Notes: a model not told the origin generated them from the letters alone. A stretch of 64,000 nucleotides of DNA from CBDCGS01 sp965216915 (GCA_965216915.1 CBDCGS010000009.1:124001-188000), one strand, 5' to 3'. Counted from the first letter of the stretch, positions 16,329-26,110 are shown. Made by a program: numbers and translations.

Positions 16329-17744
16329 TCAGGTGCGCACCAGGCTCTCGCGCGGCTCGCCGAACAAGTAGCCCTGTCCGAAATCCGCGCGATAGTCCAA
16401 GAGCTCGACGAGCTCGCGCTCGGTCTCCATCTTCTCGACGATCAGCGAGATCCCGGCCTCCAACATCTCGTCCTGCAACGCGGTGAACTGGCCGATCCCG
16501 GCATCGTCCTTGATCAGCTCGAGGAGGGTGCCGGTGTCGACCTTGACGAAGCGGAAGTGCCGGCGCGCAAGCCCGCCATAGTTGAGATCGAGCCGGCTCA
16601 GATGATCGAGCGAGAAGCGGAAGCCGAGCTCGGCGAGCTGCTCGAGATTCTCGGCGAAGTCGTCATAGTCGATGCCGACGTCGGGCTCGTGAAACTCGAA
16701 GATCATGTCGGAGGCGAGCTCCATGTTCTCGCCAAGAAACTCGACGAACTGCGGGAAGAATGCGGTGTCGCGCAGCGTATGGGGCGAGACGTTGCAGAAG
16801 AACGGGTAGCTCTTGTTGTGGCGCCGCACGCGGCGGACGAGCTGCACGCAGCGGAACAGGAGGTTGTTGTCGATCGCGGTGATCAGCCCGCTCCGCTCGG
16901 CCGCCTCGATGTAGCTCCCCGGCAGGATCACGTTGCCGTCGCTGTCCTTGATGCGGGAGAACGCTTCGTAGAACGCCACCTTGCGCGTGGGCAGCTGCAC
17001 GATCGGCTGCAGATAGAGGCTGACACGCGCGCGCTCCAGAGCATCGCGCATCAGGTCCAGAATTTCGTCGTCTTCGTAATGGGGCGCCGCGACCTCGCCG
17101 AAGCGCGGCATCGGCTCGGCACGTTGTGCGAGACCGCCGATGGGACCGGACGGACGCTGCGAGGCGCGGTCGGCGTCCTCCGCCCAGGCGGCGCGGTAGC
17201 TGGACTTGGGCGCAACCGGCTCGGGCGCATAGCCAAACACGGTCTCGTCGTCGTCCAGCATCGTCGATTCTTCGCCGCCGCCGAGGGTCAGCACGTCATC
17301 ATCCTCAGGGACGCCCCGTATGTCCCGCTGGTCGGTCGTGCGCTTCGGTGAGCCGGGCGACAATTGGCCGAGCAGCGTCCGCAGCATGCGAATCTCGCCC
17401 ACGACCTCGCGGTACGGCGAGCCCGTATCCTCCGGGGCCAGCCCGTCGTTCTGGCGGTTCGCGCTTTGGCGAAGCTCGTGCAGCGCGCCGCGGGTCTCGG
17501 CAAGACCGCGCTGGATGCCCGCGGTGGCCCGCGCGACGGTCTGGAGCTCGGCGCTCACGCGGCGGCTGCGGACATACTGGCTGATGAAGCCGTGCGCCGC
17601 GGCGCAGGTCAGCAACACGGTGCCGCCCACCACCATCGCGAGGGTCGGCTCGACCGCCGCAGTGCTGTTGGGCAGGGCAAAGGTCACCACCGCCGCGAGG
17701 GCGGCGTAGGTGAGTGCAATGACGATGTGGAAGATGATTGTCAT
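16329..17744 (-). CDS. TipF-like membrane protein with degenerate EAL domain
   Basis: A 471-residue protein with two N-terminal membrane helices (FHIVIALTYAALAAVVTFAL and MVVGGTVLLTCAAAHGF), a predicted coiled-coil stretch and a C-terminal EAL domain from about residue 225. The domain keeps the overall pattern (LQPIVQLPTRKVAFYEAFSR ... GQGYLFGEP), but catalytic signatures are altered: EAL reads EAF and the DDFG metal segment reads DHLSRLD. This matches TipF, the Caulobacter c-di-GMP receptor that positions the flagellum, rather than an active phosphodiesterase. The start at 17744 (MTIIFHIV) was preferred because the membrane segment begins there. Flagellar genes are not nearby, so the assignment rests on architecture. 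Confidence 0.85.
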   Translation of the reverse strand: MTIIFHIVIALTYAALAAVVTFALPNSTAAVEPTLAMVVGGTVLLTCAAAHGFISQYVRSRRVSAELQTVARATAGIQRGLAETRGALHELRQSANRQNDGLAPEDTGSPYREVVGEIRMLRTLLGQLSPGSPKRTTDQRDIRGVPEDDDVLTLGGGEESTMLDDDETVFGYAPEPVAPKSSYRAAWAEDADRASQRPSGPIGGLAQRAEPMPRFGEVAAPHYEDDEILDLMRDALERARVSLYLQPIVQLPTRKVAFYEAFSRIKDSDGNVILPGSYIEAAERSGLITAIDNNLLFRCVQLVRRVRRHNKSYPFFCNVSPHTLRDTAFFPQFVEFLGENMELASDMIFEFHEPDVGIDYDDFAENLEQLAELGFRFSLDHLSRLDLNYGGLARRHFRFVKVDTGTLLELIKDDAGIGQFTALQDEMLEAGISLIVEKMETERELVELLDYRADFGQGYLFGEPRESLVRT

Positions 17745-17970
17745 GACGCCTGCAGGGGACCCGGTGACTCGGCAGGCATGAGGCTCTCGGTTTTCGGTTG
17801 ACGATCCGTTAAGGCCGCCGCCAAGTGGTTGCAATCATGCCAAAACCGGCGACTGCGGTGGCCTGTGTGCACGGGCCGGCCGCTTTTCAGCCATCCGGCG
17901 ATCGGATAAGATTCTTCGACCGCCGGAAACGTGGCGCGCATCGGGATCGGAACGGGTCGGAAGGATCGCT

Positions 17971-18993
17971 TTGGCTCGCGGCGGTTACATCGCCCTCATC
18001 GTCGGGATCGCGTTGGTCATAGGCTTGGTCGCCTATCAGGGCGCGGGTGCGGTCACGGCTGCGATTGCGGCGACCGGCTGGGCATTGGTGCTGGTCGTTC
18101 TGTCACGCTTGGTGCCGATCGCGCTCGACGGCTATGTCTGGCGCCTGTTGTTCACCGAGGATCATCGACCGCCCGTCCGAACCGCGCTTTGGGCCCGCTG
18201 GATCGGCGAATCGGTGAACACCCTGGTGCCGGCATTTCAGGTCGGCGGCGCGCTCGTGCGGGCGCGCCTCATGGTGGTGTACGGCATCCCCGGGCGCGTC
18301 GCGGGGGCGAGCGTCGTGGTCGATCTCACGCTGAGCACGCTCACCCAGCTCCTGTTCACGCTCGTCGGGATTGGCCTGCTGCTCGCGCTTTACGGCAACA
18401 ACGACATTGCCATGGCCGCCGGCCTCGGCGTCGGCATCGGGCTCGCGATGGTGATCGCGTTCTTCTTCTTTCAGCATCACGGTTTGTTCGGCCTGGTCAT
18501 TCGCACGCTCGCGCGGATCGTGAAGCGGCGAGACTGGGTCGAGGCGGTGGGCAATGCGGAGGCCCTGGACGAGGCGATCCGCGCGCTCTACCGGCGGCGC
18601 GGGCTGCTTGCCATGAACTCCGTCGGCCAGCTCGCCGCCTGGATCCTGGGTGCGGCCGAGATCTGGCTGGCGCTCCATTTCATGGGTCATCCGGTCACGA
18701 TCGCCGATGCGCTTCTGATGGAGAGCCTCGTGCTCGCGGTGCGCACGGCGGCGTTTTTCGTGCCGGGCGCGCTCGGCGTGCAAGAGGGCGTGTTCCTCTT
18801 GCTCGGCGCGGTCATCGGGATCAGCCCCGAGGTGGCACTGGCGCTCTCGCTGATCAAGCGCGTACGCGAGCTCGCGATCGGCATTCCCGGCCTGGTCGCG
18901 TGGCAAATCGCCGAGGGCAAAACCCTGTTCGGCGTCGGCCGGCGCACGCGCACCACCGCCACGGACGGCGAGGAACCCGCAGACGGGAGCTAG
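17971..18993 (+). CDS. lysylphosphatidylglycerol synthase TM-domain (UPF0104/HpnL-like) protein
   Basis: A 340-residue polytopic protein starting at TTG 17971 with GGAAGGA ahead of it. Family features include RLVPIALDGYVWRLLF after helix two, the ARLMVVYGIPGRVAGASVVVDLTLS segment and RTAAFFVPGALGVQEGVFLLLG near the end, which is the most conserved block of the LPG_synthase_TM family. Members lacking the soluble synthase domain, such as HpnL, are thought to move lipids or hopanoids across or within membranes. No hopanoid genes are visible here. Role by family only. Confidence 0.85.
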   Translation: MARGGYIALIVGIALVIGLVAYQGAGAVTAAIAATGWALVLVVLSRLVPIALDGYVWRLLFTEDHRPPVRTALWARWIGESVNTLVPAFQVGGALVRARLMVVYGIPGRVAGASVVVDLTLSTLTQLLFTLVGIGLLLALYGNNDIAMAAGLGVGIGLAMVIAFFFFQHHGLFGLVIRTLARIVKRRDWVEAVGNAEALDEAIRALYRRRGLLAMNSVGQLAAWILGAAEIWLALHFMGHPVTIADALLMESLVLAVRTAAFFVPGALGVQEGVFLLLGAVIGISPEVALALSLIKRVRELAIGIPGLVAWQIAEGKTLFGVGRRTRTTATDGEEPADGS

Positions 18994-19014
18994 CGGTCGC
19001 ACACCGCGCCACGC

Positions 19015-20961
19015 TCAAAGCGACAGCGCGAGGCGGTGGCCCTCGTGGATCGCGGAGGCAGGGTCGCGCGGCAGCCGGGCATCGCCGATACGGTGCACCG
19101 GGACGGGCGCGTCGGCCAGAGCGTCCGCGAGCGCCGCTCGTGGCGCGCGCGGTGTCGCATAGACGAGCTGGGCGACGTCGTCGATCTGGGCCTCCGCGCC
19201 GGTGATGACGTGACGGGTCGTGACCGTGCCGGCGCGCCATGCGATCGGCTCCGTCAAGCGCATGATCTCGATGCCGCGCTCCGCGAGCCGCCGGTCGACA
19301 CCCATGCGCGACATCAGATTGATCGGTCGCGCGATCTCGGCCGCCGGGGTGAGAAGGATCACGCGCTGGTAGCGGTCAGCGAGGAGCTCCGCCCCCGCAT
19401 AGGTCGCGAGCGTCTGGTCCATGTCGAACAGTACGGCGGTGCCCGGCGACTGTCCGTCCGCCGGTCGCGCGACCAGCGCCCGAAGCGAGAGCGCGTCGCT
19501 GCCGGCCGCGAGTGACGGCGGCGCGCGCATCGCCGCGCCGGTCGCGATGACGATGGTGTCGGGTTCGCTCGCCAGCACGTCGTCCGCGGTCGCTTCCGTC
19601 CCGAGCCTGAGCTCGACGCCACCCTCGGCGCATTTCGCGCGCTGGAAGACGATGGTTTTCGCGACATCGGCGCGCCCCGGCAACGCGGCCTCGAGCCGCG
19701 CCGCGCCGCCGACCGCATCCTGCGCCCCAAAGAGCGTGACCTGGTGGCCGCGCGCGGCGGCGACCCACGCGGCTTCGAGGCCGGCGAGTCCCGCGCCGAC
19801 GATGGTCACCCGTTTGGGCGCGGCGGCCGGCGGCGGGCGCCAGTCGGCCTCGTCGTCGGCGCCGAGCTCCGGGTTTTGGAAGCAGCGGATCGGCCGGCCC
19901 ATCGCGATCTCGCCCCAGCAGTGGTTGCAATAGGTGCAGACGCGGAGATCGGCTTCACGGCCCTGCCGCACCTTGTCGGGCCACGCGGCGTCGGAGATCA
20001 GCATGCGGCTGAAGCCCACCAGATCGCAGGTTCCCTCCGCGAGCGCGGCTTCGGCGGCCGCCGCCGTGTCGAAGCGCCCGAGACCCATGACGGGGAGGCC
20101 ACCCGCGGCAGCGCGCATGCGCCCGTGGAGCGCGAGAAAGGGGCGCGGCGGATAATGCATGTCGGGCAGGTGGCTGTCGAAGGCCGGGCCAAAGGTGCCC
20201 TGGCTGAACGCCAGATAGTCGAGCGTGTCCGTCTCGGCCGCGACCGCGGCGATGCGCAGGGCTTCATCCGGGTCGATGCCGCCACGCACCTTTTCGTCGG
20301 CCGGGAGCTTGATGCCGACGATGAAGTCGCGCCCGCAGGCGTCGCGCACCGCGGCCAACGCTTCGCGCATGAAGCGGGTGCGGCGCGCGAAGTCGCCGCC
20401 ATAGCCGTCCGTTCGGTCGTTGCAGGCCGGCGAGAGAAATTGTGCGATGAGGTAGCCGTGCGCGCCGTGCAGCTCGACCCCGCTGAAGCCTGCGCGCTGC
20501 AGGCGGAGCGCCGTGTCTCGGTAGCCCGCGATGATGGCGGGGATCTCGTCCTCGGCGAGGGGGCGCGCGGTGTTCCAGTAAAGCCCGTCGGGCTGCGACG
20601 ATGCGCTCACCGGCACCGAATCGAGCCCCCAAAGCTGCTGGCGGCCGACATGGCCAAGCTGGCCGACGAGGCGACAGCCGGCGCTCTCGACGGCATCGGC
20701 CCACCGTTTGAACCCGTCGAAATTCGCCTCGTCGTCGCCGCTCACCAGGATCGGCGCGGCGCGGCTCGTCGGGTGCACATTGAGCAGCTCGGTCACGATC
20801 ATGCCGGCGCCACCCTCGGCGCGCGCCCGGTGGTAGGCGATGAGCCTGTCGGTCACCCGCCGCTCGCGCCCGAGCGCGGTCACCGTCGCGACGTGGACGA
20901 TGCGGTTGCGCAGGCTGCGCGCGCCAAGCTCGATCGGGCTGAACAGCGTGTCGTAGGGCAT
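19015..20961 (-). CDS. NADH:flavin oxidoreductase / 2,4-dienoyl-CoA reductase-type protein
   Basis: A 648-residue fusion of an old-yellow-enzyme TIM barrel and an FAD/NAD(P) module. The barrel shows the HGAHGYLIAQFLSP active-site block and NDRTDGYGG. A four-cysteine [4Fe-4S] cluster follows as CTYCNHCWG...RCFQNP. The FAD fold has VTIVGAGLAGLEAAW and the second dinucleotide region is degenerate (TAVLFDMDQTLATYAGAEL). This layout matches FadH, trimethylamine dehydrogenase and related demethylases. It diverges from the GMC oxidoreductase, and the two could serve one catabolic route. Substrate is not predicted. Confidence 0.93.
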   Translation of the reverse strand: MPYDTLFSPIELGARSLRNRIVHVATVTALGRERRVTDRLIAYHRARAEGGAGMIVTELLNVHPTSRAAPILVSGDDEANFDGFKRWADAVESAGCRLVGQLGHVGRQQLWGLDSVPVSASSQPDGLYWNTARPLAEDEIPAIIAGYRDTALRLQRAGFSGVELHGAHGYLIAQFLSPACNDRTDGYGGDFARRTRFMREALAAVRDACGRDFIVGIKLPADEKVRGGIDPDEALRIAAVAAETDTLDYLAFSQGTFGPAFDSHLPDMHYPPRPFLALHGRMRAAAGGLPVMGLGRFDTAAAAEAALAEGTCDLVGFSRMLISDAAWPDKVRQGREADLRVCTYCNHCWGEIAMGRPIRCFQNPELGADDEADWRPPPAAAPKRVTIVGAGLAGLEAAWVAAARGHQVTLFGAQDAVGGAARLEAALPGRADVAKTIVFQRAKCAEGGVELRLGTEATADDVLASEPDTIVIATGAAMRAPPSLAAGSDALSLRALVARPADGQSPGTAVLFDMDQTLATYAGAELLADRYQRVILLTPAAEIARPINLMSRMGVDRRLAERGIEIMRLTEPIAWRAGTVTTRHVITGAEAQIDDVAQLVYATPRAPRAALADALADAPVPVHRIGDARLPRDPASAIHEGHRLALSL

Positions 20962-21050
20962 TGGGGATCGCCTCGGGTTGACCGGTCGGCCATCCTAGTG
21001 CATTGGCGGGCCGTAAGCCGCCCTCGAACGCGGCGCGAGAGAGAGGACGT

Positions 21051-22673
21051 GTGGCGGAGGCGTGTGATTTTCTGATCGTCGGCGCGGGAACGGCGGGTTG
21101 CGTGCTTGCCAACCGCCTGTCGGAGGATCCGGCCAACCGCGTGGTCGTGCTGGAGGCCGGGGGCAAGGATTGGCATCCGGCGTTGCGCGTGCCCGTGATG
21201 GCCGGCCTCGCCTATTTCGTCCGCTCGACGAACTGGAACTATCAAAGCGAGCCTGAGCCCCACCTCGACGGGCGGCGCATCCCGTGGCCGCGCGGCAAGG
21301 TGCTGGGCGGCACCTCCTCGATCAACGGCATGATGTACATGCGCGGCAACCGGCGCGACTACGACGACTGGCGCCAGCGCGGCCTCGAGGGCTGGGACTA
21401 TGCGAGCGTGCTGCCCTACTTCAAGCGCGCCGAGGGCCACACCGGCCGGCGCGACGATCCCTACCATGGCACCGACGGCCCGCTTCGCGTGAGCCGCGCG
21501 CGCTCGACCAACCCGCTCTACAGCGCCTTCGTGGAATCGGGCCGTGCCGCGGGCTACCCCGCGAACGACGACTTCAACGGTGCGACCCAGGAAGGCGTCG
21601 GCCGGCAGGATTTCTGCATCCATCGCGGCCGGCGCGAAAGTGCGGCGACATCGTTCCTCGCGCAGGCGCGCGGGCGGGCCAATCTCCGCATCGTGTCGCG
21701 CGCCGAGACGGAGAGGGTGATCGTCGAGGACGGACGCGCCGTCGGCGTCATCTACCGCCGCGGCGGCTCGCGCCATACGCTGCGCGCCCGCCGCGAGGTG
21801 GTGCTTTCGGCGGGCACGATCAATTCTCCCGCACTGCTCGAGCGGTCGGGTATTGGCGATCCGGAGCGGCTGCGCGCACTCGGGATCGAGGTGGTTCTCG
21901 CGCGTCCCGCGGTCGGCGAGAACCTGCAGGACCATGCGGGCGTCTATGTGCAATATGCCTGCACGCAACCGATCACCCTCTATCGCCTGTTCCGGGCCGA
22001 TCGGGCGCTCTTGGCCGGCCTCGGCGCCTATCTGTTCGGCGTTGGGCCCGGCAGCTCGGTGCCGCTCGAAGGCGGCGGGTTCCTGCGCACCGACGACGCG
22101 CTCGACGCCCCCGATGTGCAGGTCACCTTCATGCCGGGGCTCAACCTCGAGACGACGCGCAAGAAGCAGGGACGCCACGGCTTCCTCACCCATTGCTACC
22201 AGCTCCGCCCCGAGAGCCGCGGCCGCATCCATATCGCCGCGGCCGACCCCACGGCCGCGCCCAAGATCGAGCCCAACACGCTCGCGGCGGAGCGCGATCG
22301 GGCCGTCATGCGGGGCGGGGTGCGCCTCGCGCGGCGCATCGTCGCGCAGGCCCCGCTCGCGCCCTATCGCGGCCGCGAGATCGCACCCGGCGAGGGCGTG
22401 CAGAGCGACGACGAGATCGACGCCTGGGTGCGCGCCAATGGAACGACGGTGTGGCACCCCGTCGGCACCTGCCGCGCCGGCATCGACGACGACGCCGTGG
22501 TCGACGCGGCGCTCCGTGTGCGCGGCCTCGAAGGCTTGCGCGTGGTCGACGCCTCGGTGATGCCGGCCATCACGAGCAGCAACACGGCAGCTCCCACCAT
22601 CATGATCGCCGAGAAGGCCGCCGACATGATCCTCGGCCGCTCTCCGCTCGCCGCCGAGGAGCCTTGGGCTTAG
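21051..22673 (+). CDS. GMC-family FAD-dependent oxidoreductase (choline dehydrogenase-like)
   Basis: A 540-residue flavoenzyme. The N-terminal ADP-binding motif is FLIVGAGTAGCVLANRLSED; GMC signature one is GKVLGGTSSINGMMYMRG and signature two is SAGTINSPALLERSGIG. The C-terminal catalytic His lies in WHPVGTCRAG, and SSNTAAPTIMIAEKAADMI is the conserved end. GTG at 21051 is taken as the start because GAGAGAGG is directly upstream; a TTG at 21003 is also in frame. GMC enzymes oxidise primary alcohols, including choline, aliphatic alcohols and polyols. No betaine genes are adjacent, so choline specificity is not claimed. Confidence 0.93.
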   Translation: MAEACDFLIVGAGTAGCVLANRLSEDPANRVVVLEAGGKDWHPALRVPVMAGLAYFVRSTNWNYQSEPEPHLDGRRIPWPRGKVLGGTSSINGMMYMRGNRRDYDDWRQRGLEGWDYASVLPYFKRAEGHTGRRDDPYHGTDGPLRVSRARSTNPLYSAFVESGRAAGYPANDDFNGATQEGVGRQDFCIHRGRRESAATSFLAQARGRANLRIVSRAETERVIVEDGRAVGVIYRRGGSRHTLRARREVVLSAGTINSPALLERSGIGDPERLRALGIEVVLARPAVGENLQDHAGVYVQYACTQPITLYRLFRADRALLAGLGAYLFGVGPGSSVPLEGGGFLRTDDALDAPDVQVTFMPGLNLETTRKKQGRHGFLTHCYQLRPESRGRIHIAAADPTAAPKIEPNTLAAERDRAVMRGGVRLARRIVAQAPLAPYRGREIAPGEGVQSDDEIDAWVRANGTTVWHPVGTCRAGIDDDAVVDAALRVRGLEGLRVVDASVMPAITSSNTAAPTIMIAEKAADMILGRSPLAAEEPWA

Positions 22674-22693
22674 CCGTCCCTATTCGGTCAAGG

Positions 22694-23863
22694 TCAACCG
22701 ACGCCGAGCTTCTCGGCTGCCATCCGCGTGCCCTTCACCCGGTTCGCGATCTTTTGGAATGCCACGTCGCGGGCGAATTCGGGCGTGCCGTGGTTCGGTT
22801 TCACATCGATGCTGAACGGTGAGAAGCCGCAATCATCGGTCGAGCCCAGCCGCTCCTTCGGGATGTAGTTCGCCGCGGCGACCAGCTGCTCGCAGATTTC
22901 CTCGGCCGTCTCGACGCGCGGGTTCTGGGTCACCGTGACGCCGATATAGGCCATTTGCGCGACGCCGTTGGCGTCATCGCGCAGGCTTTCGGCGATGTTC
23001 TTGTAGACCTGTTGGCGGTTGCGCTCGCTCGCGAGCTGGATCAGGAAGTAGCCCGCGTTGATTTGGAACAGGCTCGGCAGGAGGTCGTTGTAGGGCACGT
23101 CCGCGCTGTGCACGGAATCGCAGTCGCCGCCCGGGCAGGTGTGCACGCCGATGTTTTCCCGCTCCTCGGCCGTGAACCGATCGAGCACGCGATTGTTGAG
23201 CTCGACGAAATGCGGAAGCATGTTGCGGCCGGTCCACGGGTTGCGCGGATCAGCGCGGCAGGCGAGGCGTCCCTCCGTGAAATCGACCGAGACGCGTGCC
23301 GCGCCGGTGGCGAACGCTTGGCGGATGTCCTTCTCGCATTCGTCGCAGAGATCATCCTCGAACTGCTGGCGCGCGTAGCCGGACAACTCATCGTCCAGCG
23401 GGTAGAGGAGCGCGAGCATCGAGGGCGCGATCACCGCCTGCTTCATGGGCTTCGATGCAAGCTTGATCGATTTCTCGAGCGACTCCGAGGCGAAGGTCTT
23501 GTAGCGAAACGGGCCGCTTTCGAGGCGCGGCAGCTGCCGGTGATGCCCGTCGGCGAAGATCGCGAAAAACTGCCCGTCGCCGGCGAGATGCTCGGCGAGG
23601 CCGGTGCCAGCGAGCGTGTCGGTGATCGGGTAGGTCGCGAAGCTCGACCACCGCTGCTCACCGTCCGAGACGATCGGCGAGCCCGTCGCCTCCATGCGTT
23701 CGATCGAATCGCGCGCAGCGGCCTCCTGCGCGGTCTCCAGCTGCGCCTTGCTGATGCCGTTGGCATCGTAGGCGGCGTAGGCCTCCTGAAGCACCGTCGG
23801 CCGTGGCAGCGAGCCGACCGGCTCTGTGGGAATTCCCGTCGCGGTCCTCGGATCGTATGACAT
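22694..23863 (-). CDS. cobalamin-independent methionine synthase-like (MetE C-terminal type) protein
   Basis: A 389-residue protein resembling only the catalytic C-terminal barrel of MetE, about half its length. It begins with the barrel motif TEPVGSLPRP and keeps VSDGEQRW, IGVHTCPGGDCDS with a likely zinc His and Cys, and TDDCGFSPF carrying the other zinc Cys. Such stand-alone proteins (COG0620) include methyltransferases acting on homocysteine or other thiols with various methyl donors. The start follows GGGAGGGAT. It is not next to methionine genes; a role in C1 transfer to a thiol or selenol is inferred from the family. Confidence 0.87.
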   Translation of the reverse strand: MSYDPRTATGIPTEPVGSLPRPTVLQEAYAAYDANGISKAQLETAQEAAARDSIERMEATGSPIVSDGEQRWSSFATYPITDTLAGTGLAEHLAGDGQFFAIFADGHHRQLPRLESGPFRYKTFASESLEKSIKLASKPMKQAVIAPSMLALLYPLDDELSGYARQQFEDDLCDECEKDIRQAFATGAARVSVDFTEGRLACRADPRNPWTGRNMLPHFVELNNRVLDRFTAEERENIGVHTCPGGDCDSVHSADVPYNDLLPSLFQINAGYFLIQLASERNRQQVYKNIAESLRDDANGVAQMAYIGVTVTQNPRVETAEEICEQLVAAANYIPKERLGSTDDCGFSPFSIDVKPNHGTPEFARDVAFQKIANRVKGTRMAAEKLGVG

Positions 23864-24009
23864 TGCTCATCCCTCCCTACGCCCTGTCGTTGTCAGGGCT
23901 CTTGTCGCCATAGGTAGAGAGGGTAGCGCTGTTTGCCAGCAACCAAAAGAGTGCGCATGCGCACCCGAAGCTACTTATGCGTGTGCTTTGGTGGCCGCAC
24001 CGCGTCGTT

Positions 24010-24672
24010 TCAATTGCACAGATGGTCCATCGGCTGGGTGAGCACGCCGCGCACGATCGGGGTCGTGCGTGGCTCGAACGCTTGGACGACCTCGTGACCG
24101 GCGTCCGCGACCAGGTCCAAGAAGCGGTCGAGATGCCGCATCGCGTTGACGGTGTTGCCATCCGGGTAGCCCGCGATGTCGTGCAGGATGAGGTTGGTCC
24201 AAGGGCGTTGATCGAGCGCCGCGAGGCCGCGCTCGATCCAGCCCTCGGCATCTTCCCAGTCGCGTGTCACGGCATCGAACATCACGCAGGTGTAGCCGCC
24301 CTCTCGGAGGCGCGCGACGTGCTCTTTCTTGAAGACCCGGTGGTCGACGATGCCGGCGTTGCAGAAGGGCCGGAAATAGCGGTCCGGGTGGGAAAGGTCG
24401 CCGATCAGGTCTTGCGCTCGGGTGACCTCGTCGTCGAAGACGGACGGGTCGTCGCTGTCGCCGAGCGAAACGCTGTGGCTGTAGGAGTGATTGGCGATCC
24501 AATGCCCCTCGGCGTGGGCGCGCTCGGCGGCGGCGCGCCCCTCGGTCGTCGCAAGCTTCTTGCCGATGACGAAGAAGGTGGTCTTGATGTCACGCGTCGC
24601 CAGCGTGTCGAGCACATGGTGCGTGACCTCGGGCTCCGGGCCGTTGTCGAAGGTGAGCGTCATTGTCGCCAT
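24010..24672 (-). CDS. polysaccharide deacetylase-family protein (NodB fold)
   Basis: A 220-residue single NodB-domain protein. Motif 1 reads LTFDNGPEP where TFDDGP is usual, so the second acidic residue that normally binds metal is Asn. Motif 2 is NHSYSH with both metal histidines. Motif 3 is RPFCNAG, altered from RPPYG. The later LILHDIAGY matches the conserved LxxH motif. There is no signal peptide, so it acts in the cytoplasm, more like PuuE-type amidohydrolases than cell-wall enzymes. Activity is probable but the changes make it uncertain. Confidence 0.85.
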   Translation of the reverse strand: MATMTLTFDNGPEPEVTHHVLDTLATRDIKTTFFVIGKKLATTEGRAAAERAHAEGHWIANHSYSHSVSLGDSDDPSVFDDEVTRAQDLIGDLSHPDRYFRPFCNAGIVDHRVFKKEHVARLREGGYTCVMFDAVTRDWEDAEGWIERGLAALDQRPWTNLILHDIAGYPDGNTVNAMRHLDRFLDLVADAGHEVVQAFEPRTTPIVRGVLTQPMDHLCN

Positions 24673-24753
24673 GAGAGGTCTCCCGTCGCGCTCGCTCGGC
24701 CGGCCGTGCCGGCGGGGCCCGGGCCGCGCTCGGCGGGCGTGACGCCCAAGGTC

Positions 24754-26067
24754 TTATCCCTCACAGCGCTCGCCGTAGAGCATTGTGACGTTGACGCGCC
24801 GGTTCGCATAGCCGGGGCGGAAGCGCACGGCGCCGCTCTCGTGAATCAGGCTCGAATCGAAAATGACAGCGCGGTTGCATTGGTAGGGCACGACCGTTGG
24901 CCGCCTGGCGTGGGCAGCGACCTCGCGCTCGAGCGCGGCATCGTCCACGTTGTAGCGGTCGAAGCGCCAGCTCGACGGCGCGGCGACGTCGTAGATCGTC
25001 ATGCCGCTCGCCGCGGGGGCGCGGCACGCCTCGTCGGGCGTGATCCAGAGGTTGATGTTGATCGCGGCCTTGTCGGCGTGCTTGCGCGTGCCGCGGCCCT
25101 CGTGGCTGTACTTGAACGCCCACATTTGCGCCAGGCCATGGCGGCGGAGGATGCCGGGGAAACGGTCCGGCAATGCCTCGGCCAACCCGATCAAGACCCG
25201 GTGATCGAAGCCCTCGTGCAGATAGGCCCCGAGGTAGCCGCCGTGCTCCTTGCAATCGAACCACATCGTGGTCTCGAGGCAGGCCCGCTGGAGGAGCGCG
25301 AGTGCATCGGGTGTCAGGAGGTCGTCCACCACCGCGATCGACGGATCGGCGTTTTGATAGCGCGCCGTCACCGCCGCGGCGTCGAGGGCCGGGTCGATCA
25401 CCGGCGCGGGCGCATCGTCGTCGGGCATGCGGTGGTAGACCCGCCCGAAGGTCGCGCCGATGGCACTGCGCGCGGGCGGGTCCAGCGGCTCGGGATGATC
25501 CAGCGGGCCGTCGCCAAGCGCTGCAAGCACGTCGTCATAGTGCGCAGGCTCCGCGCCGAGCGCGGGATCGACCGCACGGCGCTCCAAGAGATAGGCGAGC
25601 TGCTCCGCATCGTGTGTCAACCTGGCGCGCGAAGCCCGCTCGCTATCCGCATGCGGCGCGGTTGGGGGCACGCCCCACCAGCGCGAGCCGCGGGTCAACG
25701 CGAGGCCCGCGCGGAACGCCTCGACGGCTTCCGCGAGACGTCCTTGGCGCTTCAGTGCCGTGCCGAGATTGGTGTGTGCCGGCGCGGCGTTCGGATCCCG
25801 CGCGAGCGCGGCGCGGAAATGCGCCTCGGCCGCCACGTCATCGCCTGCCGCGAGCGCGAGCGTGCCGGCGGTGATGCGGAAGTTCGTACGCTCCGGTGCA
25901 AGCGCAAGCGCCGTGTCGAGCGCCTCGCGGGCGTCCGCCAGCGCGCCGAGCGCCTCGCGCGCGACGCCGAGCACATAGTGTGCGCCCGCGTCCTTGGGCG
26001 TCGCCGCGACGATGGTCTCGCAGATCGCCGCGGCCGCAGCGTGGTCTCCCGCGCGGAACGCCGCCAT
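24754..26067 (-). CDS. TPR protein with 2OG-Fe(II) dioxygenase domain
   Basis: A 437-residue two-part protein. Residues about 1-125 are TPRs (DAGAHYVLGVAREALG, AAPAHTNLGTALKRQGRL). The C-terminal half carries a prolyl-hydroxylase-like 2-oxoglutarate/Fe(II) fold: the iron HxD site is KHADKAAININLW, the second His is in LIHESGAV, and GYANRRVNV provides the 2OG-binding Arg. Members hydroxylate proteins or secondary metabolites. It follows the acyl-CoA ligase gene by 43 bases on the same strand and likely belongs to the TetR operon, which links it to processing of an acyl substrate or a partner protein; that link is inference. Confidence 0.87.
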   Translation of the reverse strand: MAAFRAGDHAAAAAICETIVAATPKDAGAHYVLGVAREALGALADAREALDTALALAPERTNFRITAGTLALAAGDDVAAEAHFRAALARDPNAAPAHTNLGTALKRQGRLAEAVEAFRAGLALTRGSRWWGVPPTAPHADSERASRARLTHDAEQLAYLLERRAVDPALGAEPAHYDDVLAALGDGPLDHPEPLDPPARSAIGATFGRVYHRMPDDDAPAPVIDPALDAAAVTARYQNADPSIAVVDDLLTPDALALLQRACLETTMWFDCKEHGGYLGAYLHEGFDHRVLIGLAEALPDRFPGILRRHGLAQMWAFKYSHEGRGTRKHADKAAININLWITPDEACRAPAASGMTIYDVAAPSSWRFDRYNVDDAALEREVAAHARRPTVVPYQCNRAVIFDSSLIHESGAVRFRPGYANRRVNVTMLYGERCEG

Positions 26068-26110
26068 CGCGCGCCGGAGCGGCGGCGCGCCGGCGGCCGG
26101 GGCCTTCGGG

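Noticed and set aside
19744..21075. Plus-strand ORF opposite the OYE-type gene
   Set aside because: Shadow of the flavin oxidoreductase; Arg/Ala/Gly-rich with no family signature.
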